Position numbers and translations under genes: made by a program | Origin: Dicaeum eximium | Taxonomy: Eukaryota > Chordata > Aves > Passeriformes > Dicaeidae | Reading direction: 5' to 3' | DNA length: 64,000 nt | NCBI GenBank assembly: GCA_013396995.1 | Contig: VWZP01002400.1 | Span: 2,604,001-2,668,000, forward strand | Shown: piece after piece, positions 10,334 to 22,800 of the stretch | How the letters are laid out: every line of letters begins with the position of its first letter | How positions within the stretch are numbered: the stretch's first letter is position 1 | The notes under the pieces: model-generated | Told to the model about the DNA's origin: nothing | Database searches by the model: none | What the model saw: the letters and a program-made list of their open reading frames with translations, nothing else

Positions 10334-13300
10334 AATTCTCTTTTACCAGAAAATTGTCAGCATCTATATGCGAGTATAAATAAGCTTCAAACAAATTGGT
10401 GCCATTAATATCTCTTATTTATATTAAAATAGATATGCATGGATGTGTTCAGAGCTTTTTTGGTATCGTTTCAACCTTCAGCTCTTGTACCTTCAGATCC
10501 ATTTTTAGGTCAAAAAACTGCACAGTTTTTCCAAGAAAACTTTATCAGAGTCCTCGAGTTTTTCAGGAAACATTGGGAATAACAAAACAGGGGGAAAACC
10601 TTTTAACAGAACTACCTATGGCTACTGGCATTTGTGCTTCTTAATGGCAGGTTTTGAAGCAGCTGCTGTTATATTTCTTTAATATGCTCACATACCTACA
10701 CGCACAGAGGTTTGCAGCTTTAACAAAAGTAAGATTGTTAGTACAGCAGGTGTTCAGGGTTGCAACAAAAAATGGGTAACTGAATTGGGAATTAGGCAAA
10801 AGAGAAAGCAAGGTTTGAGAAGGTGAATGCAGTGTCAGCAACTGATGTGAGAGCTGTTCTCTTTTACTGTCATGAGACAGCATGACTGTATTAGGAATTA
10901 GAAGGCTGATTTTGTATTTCAATTTTAATTGAGTTTTCAATATAGTAATTCTGTGGACATGTGTCTGAGTTTAATAACCTTCAAAGACATGTTCAGATTG
11001 AATGACCAAGTCAATTATTCCTCAGAAATGCTTATTAGGATCGTGTTGGAGGCATACAAATAGCAAAGGAAACACTCATGAATATGCCACTTGTTTCCAA
11101 ATTAATTTCTCTCAACCCTGGCAGCATGGTTTTTGTTAAATAATTATTCCTATATTTGAGGCATTCTTGTAGTACTACAGTAAGTGAAAGTTGCAGCATT
11201 CCATGCATTTGCTGAATAAATTAGGTTACAATTCTAATGCTGTTTGAGTCAGTGCTATATTCTCAAATGTGGCTTATTTGGACAGTGAGCAGTGGAACCT
11301 TCCTGCAGTTGTGGTGTCCAGTGGCTCAGTGTGTTGTGCTTTCTCCCAGGCAGTATTGATCAGAATTAGCTAGGTAATTCTGGTGTACAGGAGAGACCAT
11401 TTATGTATTGTTGGACAACCACTGTTAAAAGACCAAGCTTTTTTTCTTGAACATGCAAATGCAAATAGTATATATCTCTTCTATTTTTTTTAAAGTATTG
11501 AGCAGTTCCTTTTGCACTGAACCTTGAAACGCTCTTCTTAAATAGTTTACTTTGTTATCCTTCACCTCTTTAATGGGCAACAAGGTAAGGCATTTTGTGG
11601 AAAGAAAAGAAAGCAAAAGCAAGTTTCCCTTTTTAGTGCATGTGCTTTTGTCAGCCACATGAAAGCAAACTGTGTTATATTCTGAAGCACAATTTCTTGC
11701 GATGGGTAATTTAGTAAATGCTGTCATTGAGAAAGAAATATTTTTATCATAATGTTAACACACTTAATCTGCATGTCATGAGAACACTTGGCCTTCACCC
11801 CTTCCCTCTACCCTATTAATCTTCCAGCCTTTTTATCTCATCCCTCACACTGAATAATGCCATCAACTAGAAAACCAAAGGATGACACGAAAGAGAAACA
11901 AAGAACCATTCTTGAATAAGATAAATGTAGTGCCACTTCTGCTAATTCTAATTTACTCAGAATTTAGTGAGGATTATTCTGTCACATCATCCATCACAGA
12001 CAGACATTAGGGTGGGAGTGAAGTAAGCAATTAAAAACATGTTCTCCATTTCAGGTATTTGTGATTTCTTATTCAGTTAGGTTCCATTGACTGTTTCTCT
12101 TTTTTCTGCCAAGTATAAAACCATTTGTCAAATTTTGAGGTTAAAATTAGTGTCCCTGAAAGGGCTTGCATTGACAGCCACTGAGGATGGAGTACAAATA
12201 TATTTTACTTCTAGGACAAGTGCAGCATTACAATGACTGTTGAAGTTTCCCCAGGTTGCCCTATTATCACGTTTCCACCTTGGCCTGTGGTGTAAACTCT
12301 TACAGATAAAATCTAAAATTTTGACATTTGGGTTGGTGGACTCTCACATAGCACAGTCCACCTGTAGCACTCCTGCCTGAGGAAGCTATCAAGTGCTGTA
12401 CAGGATCTCTAACAGGACTGAGATATTTTGTATGCAGTAAGGACAGTCAGAGGTATGCAAGCTAAGATAATAAGTGTAATCAAATTTCATACTCCAAGGA
12501 ATACACTGATTGCCTCAGGGATCAGGAAAAATTTAGCTCCATATCCTCAACTTTTGTGCTGCTTCATGCAAGCAGAGCAGCTGTCACAGGGCAGAAAGTC
12601 CTCTAAGGCATCAGTTATTGTCCACTTTTTCAGGCAAGGTACCAAATTGTATAGAAAAGTAGTTCAACAAAGTAAAACCTATAGAAGAGAATTTTTGATG
12701 CTATTCAAAAAATTACTATTCAGGGTGGGAGATTTTCCACACTGGAGCAGTTTAAATTCAAGAATGGTTTACTTCAGATCCTAGTTTGTCTTTGATTTGT
12801 ATCATGTCATAATCCTAAATACTTCAATTCCAATCTCCTAGTTAATATTCCTGCATGGAAATATGTGTGTAAAGTTGTTGGCATCAATCAGATATTCTCT
12901 GTGCCAAATCCTGGGTCACACAAACCCTTCAGCACAGCACCTAAATTAGGGAGATAAAGTGCTTTACACCAGCTTAACATCTTCTCCTTAACTACTGAAT
13001 TCCTTTGCTTCTCGGTTTGTGAGATAGAAGAATTCTGTGGGTACTTTTATGGAGGCGGTAGACTCATTTTTGAGCCACAAATATATATTTGTAAGGCCAC
13101 CTACACGTTTTTCTGTCACCATAAAGGTGGTGAGGAATGCTGCTTATCTTGGTGTATAAGGTGTGTGTGAGTGTGTGACTGATGCCTTTGGCATGGACTT
13201 GGGTTGAAAATTAGAGTTTAGTTTAGGTGTAGCTGATTTCTGACATTTCTTTCAACCATAAACAAGAACAAAGTTGTACGATAACAGCAAGCTCCTTGGT

Positions 13301-13427
13301 AAAGACAACTAGGGGAAATTTAATGCTTTGAAATTAGGTTGTTGAAGTCAGCCTGCTTGTTTGTGACAACTGCAACGCCATCTGGGGAAATAACTGCATT
13401 TTGTGATGGTGCTGAGGGCCCAGAAGG
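10334..13427. other. AT-rich unique sequence, no gene recognised
   Basis: The longest frame is 118 codons on the plus strand (12428-12784). It lacks any recognisable motif and has no supporting splice structure that I can see. Minus-strand frames near 10641-10940 and 11425-11727 (about 100 codons each) are similar. I see no repeats beyond short homopolymers. Confidence 0.65.
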
Positions 13428-13505
13428 TGTTGGTGCCCCTGACTGTCCTCACCTGGGCAGGGGCTGTTGGTGCCCCTGACTGTCCTCACCTGGGCAGGGG
13501 CTGTT
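13428..13505. repeat. Exact 37-bp tandem duplication (2.1 copies)
   Basis: Copy 1 (13428-13464) and copy 2 (13465-13501) are identical over 37 bp. TGTT at 13502-13505 begins a third copy. The unit starts TGTTGGTGCCCCTGACTGTC and is GC-richer than its surroundings. Complete identity suggests either a recent duplication, possibly still variable in copy number, or an assembly effect. Confidence 0.95.
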
Positions 13506-13873
13506 ACTGACCATAATCCTCCACCTGTTTGTAATTAAGGGTTTACCAGCCTCTCTCTAAATCTCTGGGATTTTCCTCTGAGTTTCTGAGTTGTCCTCAG
13601 AGCTGTCCTGGCTCAGTGGCTCCTGTCTTTGGAGGGTGCTTGTACCCCCTGCCAGTCCTTGCTGGTCTGTGTGAGGTTCTTTTCCCCCAGCTTCATGCAA
13701 GCACCTCTGGCTGCAGCCCTGCTCCTGGACTCCTCCTGTGGTGACCTGCAGTTGGAAGGACCCTCAAATGAGCAAGTATCTCCCTGTTTTCTTTAGCTGT
13801 TTTTGAAGCCTGTCTTTTTTTGTGTTAGCTTCTGTCTTATCAAAGTGTGCCCTGAGGCCCCTCCAAAAGATGA
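13506..13873. other. Pyrimidine/GC-richer stretch, no gene recognised
   Basis: A CT-rich patch continues from the tandem duplication. It contains GTTGGAAGGACCCTC (13752-13766), which faintly recalls a CR1 3' end, but no octamer tail or coding block accompanies it, so no element is called. Confidence 0.5.
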
Positions 13874-13905
13874 GGGGCGGTAATTTCCCCGGGGGAGGGT
13901 GGGGG
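13874..13905 (+). promoter_or_regulatory. G-rich patch with a GC box and possible G-quadruplex
   Basis: Four G-tracts on the plus strand (13874-13877, 13891-13895, 13897-13899 and 13901-13905), with loops of 13, 1 and 1 nt, could fold as a G-quadruplex. GGGGCGG at 13874-13880 fits an SP1/KLF-type GC box. A further CpG group (CACGTC, CTCGAG, GCGTT and ACGTCAT, 14180-14220) lies 0.3 kb downstream. Whether this is a weak CpG-poor promoter is inference; no gene was recognised nearby. Confidence 0.35.
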
Positions 13906-16900
13906 TTCAGGTCTGCATCTGCCTGGTTGGGTTTTGGGGCTTTGCTGATCTGTTTAATGTTGATGTCCTGAAGCACAAAATTTTCTGAAAGGCTTTGCGG
14001 TTCCTTTCTGATTTGCTTTTTCTCTTAAAAAAATCCTAGCTTAATTTGTTTGTCTATAAAATCATGTGGGTTTCGGTGGTGAGCTCTAGAGATGAGATGA
14101 AGTGTTGGCTGGGATTTTTGGCCTACAAGATAACTTGGTTAAGTCAGTGACTTTGTATCAGCATAAAGGTAGTTATTGATCACGTCTCGAGCAACTGTGT
14201 CTTGCGTTTTTTTACGTCATTTAAATATTGGACTTTGCTTTGTTAATTCTAAAAGAAGATGCACATCCTAGTAAGAGTATTTGTAGAGGTGCAGGTGGAA
14301 AGCTCAGCCTGGGAGATGCAGTTCAGGGCTCAGGGAAACTGGGGCAGCCTGTGGACAGATGAGGGAGGAGAGGGCTGGTGCTTACAGGATTGTCATTGCT
14401 GCCTGGTGGCTGTTGGTAGAAGTGAGGATGGAAGTGGAAGTGTTGTAACTGTGTGCTTGGTGTGACTGTCACAGCAGCTTCAGTCAGGAAAGGTGTCCTG
14501 GTAATGGAAATAAATTGTGTGCTGTGGATTTGCAGAGGAAAACACAGCGGTAAAAGGACAGAGAGTAAGATGTTAACTGCACTGGACTTGGAACTGTAGC
14601 TTAGATATTGAGCTGAAGTGAAAAAGGCAGGAGTAAAATTAGCTGACTTAAAAAAGGAAATGTAGAGTACTGAAAGTGAAAAACAAGGAGACTGCCTGTC
14701 TATAGAATACGGTAACTTAATGGAAATGCAGCTTTCCTGGCTGTGGCCCTGTAGCTACCCATCTGAATATCTAAAGAGCAATACATCAGGAGAAAAAAGG
14801 CAGCTCTTCCCTGTTCTTTGCTAGGAGAGCTATGTCCTGCAGGTCTGAAAGCGCTCTCCAAAAGATAAATAAAACTGGACAAATTTTAAGTATTAATATT
14901 AATCATGTCTTGGATTTCAAGGGTAGCTTTGTCACTGATTTTATTATCACAGTACAAAATGGCAGCATGCAGAAGGATTGCTTCCAGTGCTTTTTGTCAG
15001 AGCTCCCTGAGCCTTTCATGAGTTACTTGATAGGTCTGGGATGTTAGCTGCCACAATTACATTTGTTGTTTAGACTATTCAGGTGTGACTGGGGAAGCAG
15101 AAGAATTTGCTGGCACAGCTTCTTTCATGGTGGTTGCACCTTGTGCTGGCCGGCCTGCCTTAGATCTGCTATTAAAATCTGCATCTTCTCCTTTGTAGTT
15201 CGCAGCTTCTGTGCTGACAATCAAATCACCTGGGTGGCTGCTGCTGGTTTAATAGCATAATTGAGTAGTCTAAGCAGCATCTTAGCAGCTGCTCCAAGAG
15301 GCTTTAACCTCCGTGTATACACATTTCCTGGGATTTTGTTTTACAAAGAGAGGGATTATTGTCACATTCATTGTAATCACTCTTAAGTACTGTAGGCCTG
15401 ACTCCTGACTGCCTTGTACCTTCTGCAGTCATTTACAACTGTCTAAAAGGACTGTGTGATGACACTAGAATGGCTGTGATATTATTACATTTGCAGAGAG
15501 ATTGATTGTATATTGCATACAGCAATGAAGAACAAGGGCAGGTGCAGAATGAGTAGAAAGTCTGTGTATTAAGGTATTTCTGAGGTGTCAGTAAATGCAT
15601 GATAGAGGAAGGCTGTAGAAAGAGGAAAGAAGACAATGGAGACTTTATATTGTAATTCTAAACAGCATTTCTATTCAAATCTATCTTTGTGTGCTATAGT
15701 GCTTGCACTTGCTAGGAGCTCTACTGATCTTCAAGGCAACCTTTACTCTAGACAGTGTTCTATGCTGAGATGTTTATTTTAGGCTGGGTTTCTTTCCCAA
15801 TCTTCTTCATCTCTCTGCAGTCTGTCATGCCAGGAGTGGGCCAGGTGTTTGGAACTGCTTGTGGGCAGTAAAGATTTCAGGTAACCATAAAGGCAGATCT
15901 GATACTGATATGTGCCACCAAAATGCATTGTTAGTTCACTTAAAAAAAAACCAAACAAAACCAAAAGGATATAGTAAACAGGCTTCTGCTTGCTGTACTA
16001 AGGCTTGGATTAAACTTTCAGAGCCCCAAAGTGTGAGGTAGTAATGGCTGTGCTGTTTTAGAGGTAAAGTTTGACTGGTGGGATCTCTTTGCCCTGAGAG
16101 CCAGCTCACTCCAGACAGAGCAGAGACCCAAGAGCACAGACACCTGGAGGTTCAGGCTGGCTGAACCTGAACCTCAGCTGACAAGAGAGCCCTTGGCTTG
16201 TGATGAAGACAAATCTCCTTTTGCTTATGTCTATCTGGCTCAGCCTGGCTGTTCTAGTTGTATTTCCATTCAAGCTGTAAATAGTTAGATAATTTTACAA
16301 GTGCCAGGGGAAAAAAAAGTTGCTTCATATCTTAGGGGCAGCTTATATGTCACTGTCTGTGATTCTGATAGCACAAAACGTCTCAGTCATGAAATGTCAA
16401 ATCTTAAGTATGACAAATAATCCTAAATTATATTAACATTTATTAAAGGGAAGGTGGAGAATGTATTTCAGAGTTTTAGTAGGAGTTCTACTAAATTTCC
16501 ATATGAAGAAGTCACTCCACTATTATTGTTGTTTGGAAGTGCCATATTTTGAAGGTTATGTTGTTGTCAAGGCAAAAGGTTCTGTATTGCATTTTCAACC
16601 AAGCCTGACTGATTAAGGGTGTTGAGAAGAATGAGTTTTCCTTCCAGAATCTTAATTAGGTTGACTTTAACTCACGACAGGAGATTCTGCCAGCTGTCAG
16701 CTACTGCTTGGATGTCCTACTAATTAAAACTCTGAGGAAGCCTATTAAAGGTGTTCAAAAAGCCAAATCTCCCTTTAAAATATCTCTGGCACAGCAAAAA
16801 AAAAAAAAAGTGTATGACAGTGATATTGCAGCATAGATAACTTGTCTTTTCCTTTTCATGTTGACAAGATGCAGCTTATATTACGTGGCTGAATAGGCTC

Positions 16901-17282
16901 TTCATTCCAAGTCCTTATCTGTCACCTTCCTGTGAATGGACTGAAAGGAATTTAAGGTGAAGTTTTGCTGGTTTTCAGTTTAGACATGTCTGACATTCAG
17001 ATTTTCTCATAAGATGGATATGGCTGATACTGAAACACTTCTCTTGAGGTTTAATTTTTGAGGCAGCAGCATCCTGTAGTTTATAAATATTTTCAGTATT
17101 GAAACAGATTATGATATTATTTCTAATTACTTTTTTTTTTTGTGCTGCAGTTCATGTTCTTAATTAGATGCGACTGGGGTATATCTATATTTTAAAGCTT
17201 TTCCAGTGTGCCTCTTTCAGATGTGTTTAAAAAAAATTCTTACATATTTCATCAATTCTCTAGAGAAACAAATATCTTAAGC
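13906..17282. other. Unique sequence with A-rich runs, no gene recognised
   Basis: Contains an A-rich run with interspersed CC (15942-15966), an 8-bp hairpin AGGTTCAG / CTGAACCT (16148-16168), a 14-nt poly-A (16796-16809) and an acceptor-like poly-T/TGCAG at 17121-17150. Frames are all 71 codons or shorter. Nothing codes convincingly. Confidence 0.65.
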
Positions 17283-17310
17283 TACTGCCAAAAAGTTTAT
17301 TTTGGCAGTA
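17283..17310. repeat. Perfect 11-bp inverted repeat, 6-nt loop
   Basis: TACTGCCAAAA (17283-17293) and its exact reverse complement (17300-17310) flank AGTTTA. The TGCCA/TGGCA core recalls an NFI half-site pair, but the spacing is much wider than the usual NFI palindrome, so no binding site is claimed. Confidence 0.88.
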
Positions 17311-19319
17311 TCTCTTTCTCCACTGGGCACCTGGCAAAATTTGTCCAAACTTTTGTAGACTGTTTGCAAAGGCAAAATTTTGTTATTATAACTGCATTTT
17401 ATCTTATCAGGTGTAGATAGATAAAAATCCAGGAAGATTTTGCAGAAAGAAAGGAATTACTACAACATCAAGAGATTCTAGATGGCAGGGACATTAAATG
17501 GAGTGGAAAAAAATAATGTTTTTCAGCAGGTTATTGAACTTCTCTCAGATTGTTGTAACTTTTGTCCAGGCATGGATTTCTAAGTCAGTTTCTGGCTTCT
17601 TGGTAAGGAATTTAGGGGCTAAGAGAAAAAAATTTGTGACAGATGAGAATAACTTCATTGAGAGGCGTTCTCAGTAGATACCTGCTAAGAAAATTAACCA
17701 GCCATAATAAGTTCTGGAAGGTGGTGTGTAGGATTTCTGATTTATGGAATAAAAAGCTTAGAGCTGCTGTCAAGATCTAAGGTAATTTGAGATTACTCAG
17801 AGGTGTGAAATGTGGGATTTCTCCAGAAGGGAAGGTACAGCTCCTTTGAGCTCCAGGACAACCTTCTCTGCTCCCTCAGTCACTCAGGATGGCAGGTGCT
17901 GCTGCTCCTGTTATCCTGGCACCTCAAAAAGTGTGAGAGCTCCCTGCTTGTCCTCTAGGCATTTAGCCCCGTGCCAGGTGTGATTTGCTTGATGCTCAGG
18001 CTCCTTACTGGTGCTCCTTTTCCCCAGCCAGGGTCTGTCTGGCATCACCCATCCAGAGCAGGGTGTAGGGTGGGTGCACCTGGCTCAACAGGGCAGTACC
18101 TGAAGCCATAGTCATACCCTGCTTTCTTCTTGGGAGCTATCAATTCCTGTTCCTGTACCTCCCCTGAAATAGATGGGCTTTTTTGCAAATAATTGCCAAA
18201 TGTTCATGCTGCGATCCTCTGTAGACATAGATATTTTTTTGGGAAAAAATTCTGACCTGCAATGTTCCATTTGTTCATTTACTTATTCCATGACTGACTT
18301 GGAGTCAGTATTGCACTGACCATATTTTTCCCCACTGTTTGTTCAATTAATCATGTCATGCCAATGGTACTTATTATCTGTTACATAGCTGTAGCTTTTA
18401 TAAGGTGCTAAAGCAATTCTTCAAGCATTTAACAACTTAATAGGTTAATTAAAGGGTAGGTTTTATTAATTGAATTTCAGACAGCAAGTTCCATCATGTA
18501 CTTTGGGAAAAGATAACATGATTATTGAAACCTCAGTGCCTAATATGCTTGAGAGTGTCCATTACTGGAATGTAGAAGGCAGGTTTTGGGGGAAAGAAAA
18601 AATAAAACCCTCAACAGGTTTATTTGAGCAGTCACAAAGGGATAGATTAATGTCAGATCTTTCTAGGCAATACTTCAGGTTTATGCAATTCTATTCCTTG
18701 ATTTAATAATAGAAGCACATTCAAGAATAAGATTATAGATATTTGTTTGGTTTGGAACAAAACCTTCTTGGCGTGTGTTCCTGTATGCTTACACAACTCA
18801 GTTTTTCACTTTGATCCTCTTCCATTCCTCCTCGAAAAGAAATATAGCTTCTCTTGCTGCTATGATGGATTACCTAGTTTCTTTCTGGATTAAAGATGCA
18901 CATTTATTTAATAGGCAGCTGGTTCATCTAGGCACATTTGTGCCTCAGTTGCTAAAGTTGATTAGAAAACCGTTTCTTTCTTAATCAAACTGCACAGAAA
19001 GGAAGAGCGAATTTTTTTATTTATAAAAACTTCACTCAAGAGGCACTAGATCCTTATTCATGAATTAATTGGTTCTTGTCAGCTGGGGATACTAAACTGT
19101 TCTAACACTGTAATATGGCTCTCTGAACCTTAGTGGTGTAGAGTTATTCTGAGGTATTGCCATATGGGCATCTGGTAACATTTTATTGTCTAAGAAAAAA
19201 AATTGATCATAAAATTATCAGTGCATCCATACAAAGTTCACATGGCAAGTGAGCACCTTTGGAGTAGAGTGGGACATTTGGTAACTCTATCCATGTGCTT
19301 AATATGGAGCATTTTGCTC
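17311..19319. other. Unique sequence, no gene recognised
   Basis: A GC-richer pocket at about 17820-18110 sits in otherwise AT-rich DNA. Short plus-strand frames (78 codons at 18470-18706, 69 codons at 18775-18984) lack motifs. No repeat family recognised. Confidence 0.65.
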
Positions 19320-19733
19320 TGTTGCTGCTGTATTAAGGATGGCTGAATGAAGCCACATGACTCCAAGTCTTCTCAGAAGGCAAAATGCAAAGTTTATTAG
19401 ACATCCCATTCTTTTATACACAGTCCTGAGAATGCCAGATCTGATTGGTCCTCAATCAACACCCCTCACTCATTGGCTAATTAGGAACAACACCCTTCTT
19501 GTAAACATCTTACAAGTGAACAACAAGTTGAAAACACCAGCTGCAAAGATTAAGGATTATTTTAATTCTTTCTCTGAGCTTTCTCAAGCTCCCCCAGAAC
19601 AATGTCTGGGAAAGATTATCTGACTTTCCCTCTGACCAGACTGTCAGCATCCACATTGATCTAATTAAAACTTAGTGATTAGAAACCCAAAATAATGGTT
19701 GTGTTATCACTGAGGGCTGCATCATTCCTTACA
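19320..19733 (-). mobile_element. Solo LTR of an endogenous retrovirus
   Basis: Read on the minus strand, a 414-bp unit begins TGTAAGG (plus 19733) and ends CAACA (plus 19320), giving the TG...CA ends of retroviral LTRs. In order it holds two CCAAT boxes, a TATA box, an AATAAA poly(A) signal and a G/T-containing end. No gag, pol or env frame lies on either side, so it is a solitary LTR left by recombination between two LTRs. I could not find a clean 5-6 bp target-site duplication. The octamer CATTTTGC does occur just outside both ends (19310-19317 and 19739-19746), offset by 2 and 5 bases. The layout resembles songbird ERV LTRs, but I cannot name the family. The exact ends are uncertain by a few bases. 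Confidence 0.75.
19393..19476 (-). promoter_or_regulatory. LTR promoter core: CCAAT boxes, TATA box, poly(A) signal
   Basis: On the minus strand the order is CCAAT (plus 19472-19476), CCAAT (plus 19444-19448), TGTATAAAAG (plus 19411-19420) and AATAAA (plus 19393-19398). Spacings of about 25-30 bp between the last CCAAT and the TATA box, and the poly(A) signal just after the TATA box, fit a U3/R junction. The motifs are intact, so the LTR may still be able to start transcription toward lower coordinates. Activity is not shown by sequence. Confidence 0.65.
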
Positions 19734-19760
19734 TCTACCATTTTGCAGTCCTGTTTACAT

Positions 19761-19800
19761 ATTTTATATATTTATATATATATATATATATACACACACA
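19761..19800. repeat. (TA)n(CA)n microsatellite
   Basis: An AT stretch leads into alternating TA (about 19773-19792) and then CA (19792-19800). A compound simple repeat immediately beyond the LTR's start. Confidence 0.9.
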
Positions 19801-22800
19801 TAATTTGTGGGTTTACATAGGTTGGTGTGAAATCTGAAGCTGTCAGGTTTTTTTTTTTCCCACATTCTGGTAGTGTGCCACTCTAGCCCCTTTTAGCAGC
19901 ATATTTCCCAGTTTTCACATCAGCACAGATACCAATTTATCTCATTGGATGAGTTGCAGCAAGGAGACTTTACCTTTTGACCTGTGACAGTAAAAAAGGT
20001 GCTATTTTAAAAAAAGACAAATTGTAAAATTCACCAAGATGCTCAGATAAGGTGTAAACTACTTTTTTTTCTTTTTTTTTCCCAAGTAATGGAAAGACAA
20101 ATAAAATCAAAATACAGAAGGTATTGATATCTTTTATAGGTAAACCGTTTTAAGTGATTTAAGCTCTAGACTTTAATCACTGTGTTTTACATACGTTTGA
20201 TCTGAGGGGTTTTACTTTGAACTAACAGCAGGCTCAGAATGTTACTAGGCTGTCAGCTCAAAGCTCTCCTCTAAAATACATAATCTGTATTTTAAATGGG
20301 CAATTTGGTGTCCAGCAGAAGGGTAGCTCTGCCTTCCCTGCCTCTGTGAGAGCCCTGGTGCCTCGGGCTGGTGCCTGTCCCTGGGAAGGGGCCAGGAGTG
20401 TGTGGGTCAGAAACTGCAGCAACAGAGGCCATCCTTGTCCCAAGCCTCACTCTGCTGGGCATCCTGGCTGCTCCTCCTGTCCCGTGGCACTTCTGTCTTG
20501 GCCCCACATGATCCCTTCTGTGATGCCCTTTGCCCACTGCTCATTTCCAGCAAGAAAACCCTTCCAAAAGTAACACTTGGCTCATCTGGAACAGGCAGCA
20601 GCATCCTTATGTTGAATTATATCCACTTGAACTTACAGCTTCTTTTTGTGTTTTAGGATCTCTTATGAGAAATGATTACCCCTCCTATTTTGCACTGTTT
20701 GGCAGTTGAGTGTTTATAGATTCTGTGCAAGATGGATTTTCTGGCTGCTAAGCTCATTTGCCTTATTGTACATGTAAGGCACAGTAATGTGCCGGTGAAG
20801 GGGACCATGGTAGCATTCAGACAGTGATTAATTTCTTAAACAATTAAATACTTTAAATATAGAAATATTAAGTGTATAATTCATCTTGATTCAACTCTTC
20901 AGATACAACCAGTCCTTCAGGTAGTTCACTTTGTTGCATCAGAAAATTAAACCTAGTACTAGTCATGTTGCTTTCTTGAAAAAAAAAGATTTATAGGTGA
21001 TATAGGACTAATAAAACCCAGAAAGTATCATGCAGTGTTTTATACTGGATACTCTTGTATTCTAACAACATGTGCCCATAAGAACATTATGTGCCAGTTT
21101 TATAGAAATGCCTGTGGAGAGTTTACCACTTAGAGCTTTCCAGTAGCATTTTCAGTTTTAGTAAAGTTATGGAGAAAAAAAAAGTGGAGTCCTTTTTGTT
21201 TCCTTTATAATGCCTTCCTTGCCTCCTCTTGACTCCACAGTTTAAATTGGAGTACAAATGCCTTGAAAGATATTAAGGGATACAAAATGTAAACAGTTTA
21301 CCTTTTCATCTCTCCTTACTGGTTCACATTCAACAGTAGGACAGAATGGCTTCTCTCAGGTTGGCAGCTTTTTCAGGATATTCTAGGGCTAAACCTAATT
21401 TCCATAAGTATCTCTGAGAACAGGGCTACCACAAGGTTACCAGGACACACAAACAAGTTTGTGGAGTCCAAGGGATGTGCGTATCTGTTTCACATCAGGA
21501 GAAAATTTTCTCTGTTCAAGGAGATATTTCAGAGAAGTTCTGCACAGGCCACACAACAGGAAAGCAAATTGTGTATACAGTGTTTGAAGGCATGCTTCTA
21601 ATTAACCTCCACAGTTACTGTTATTCTCTTAGCATAATTGTTGATGTTATTGAAGAGGTAACAAAGTCCTTTGATTTTATAGAAGCTGTAATAAACATTG
21701 TTGTACTATTGAATTATTGCCCAGATGCGTCATCCTTCTTTTTTCATTTTGAAGAGCTGTGCCATAGGAAGCAAGAAATAAAGTTAATATACAATAAAAT
21801 CTTCAAGTGTAAATTTATTCTACTTCTTAAACTGTGGCTACAGAATTTTTTTCCCATCTTGTATTTAGTGCAACTAATTATTTTTATGCAAGAACTTCAG
21901 TGTCTGGAAAACATCAACCTACAGAATTAGTTTATTTTTTGCAAGTTAAGTTGCAAAATGGGAAAACTAGGTGTTCCTGCCTATAAATGGATTGATGAAG
22001 AGTTAGGTTGCTGCTGAAGCCTGGCTGCCTAGACAAGCAGGGTGCCCATTTGTTACCATCCGTTCTCATTCAGAAGGGATCTGTGAGTTACAAAGGTGAA
22101 AAAGACAGTGTTTTGGTTTTTTGGGGGTTTTTTTTGTGGTCTGCTTAGATGTTACCGAAGTCTTCACATGGTACTTCCAATGCTACTTCCATTTTGATAA
22201 GCATCCTATGCTAATGTCTATGGGAACCTGCTGCTTTTTACATGATGGAGGTTGGAATATAAATATTTTGCACAGATTCCCATTTTGGCTCCCCTCCATA
22301 CCTCTCTTTGGTCAAGGACCTGTCAAGGAACTGTTTTTACTCTTCTATTAAAAGCAAAGTATCAAAACTACTTGTAAGAAAATCCTCCATTTTGATAAAA
22401 TTGTATGTAGTTGACAAATTCACCATCATGTTTTATTTTGAGTGAACAGAGAAAATCAGGCATGAATATAACCTGTTTCTCTGTTGCTTGTACTTTGAGA
22501 AGCCACATGACACAGTTTACAAGAGGTGCATTTAGTTTTGCAGACATCTGGAGTTCAAGTCAAGTGTTATGGGGGACATGGACCTGTGTGGTCTCTGCCA
22601 TATCCTTTATTCCTGATCCTCCCTGTTGATTTTTCAGCTGTCTAGCACCTGTGCACTTAGACAAGCATCCCTGCTAGCAACTTTAGCCTCTCACTAAGAA
22701 TTTACACCCCTAATTGCCAAGATTCTGGCATCCCCAGTTCTCTCTCTGATTTTGCCAAGGGGGGATATATTGAACATAATACTGAAGTGCAGAATCACTT

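Noticed and set aside
16034..16043. TGAGGTAGTA, identical to the first ten bases of let-7
   Set aside because: The following bases do not match let-7 and no complementary arm lies within hairpin distance. A ten-base match is expected by chance at this scale.
21475..21930. 151-codon plus-strand open frame
   Set aside because: Hydrophobic, Phe/Ile/Leu-rich content follows from AT-rich DNA. No family resemblance or gene context.
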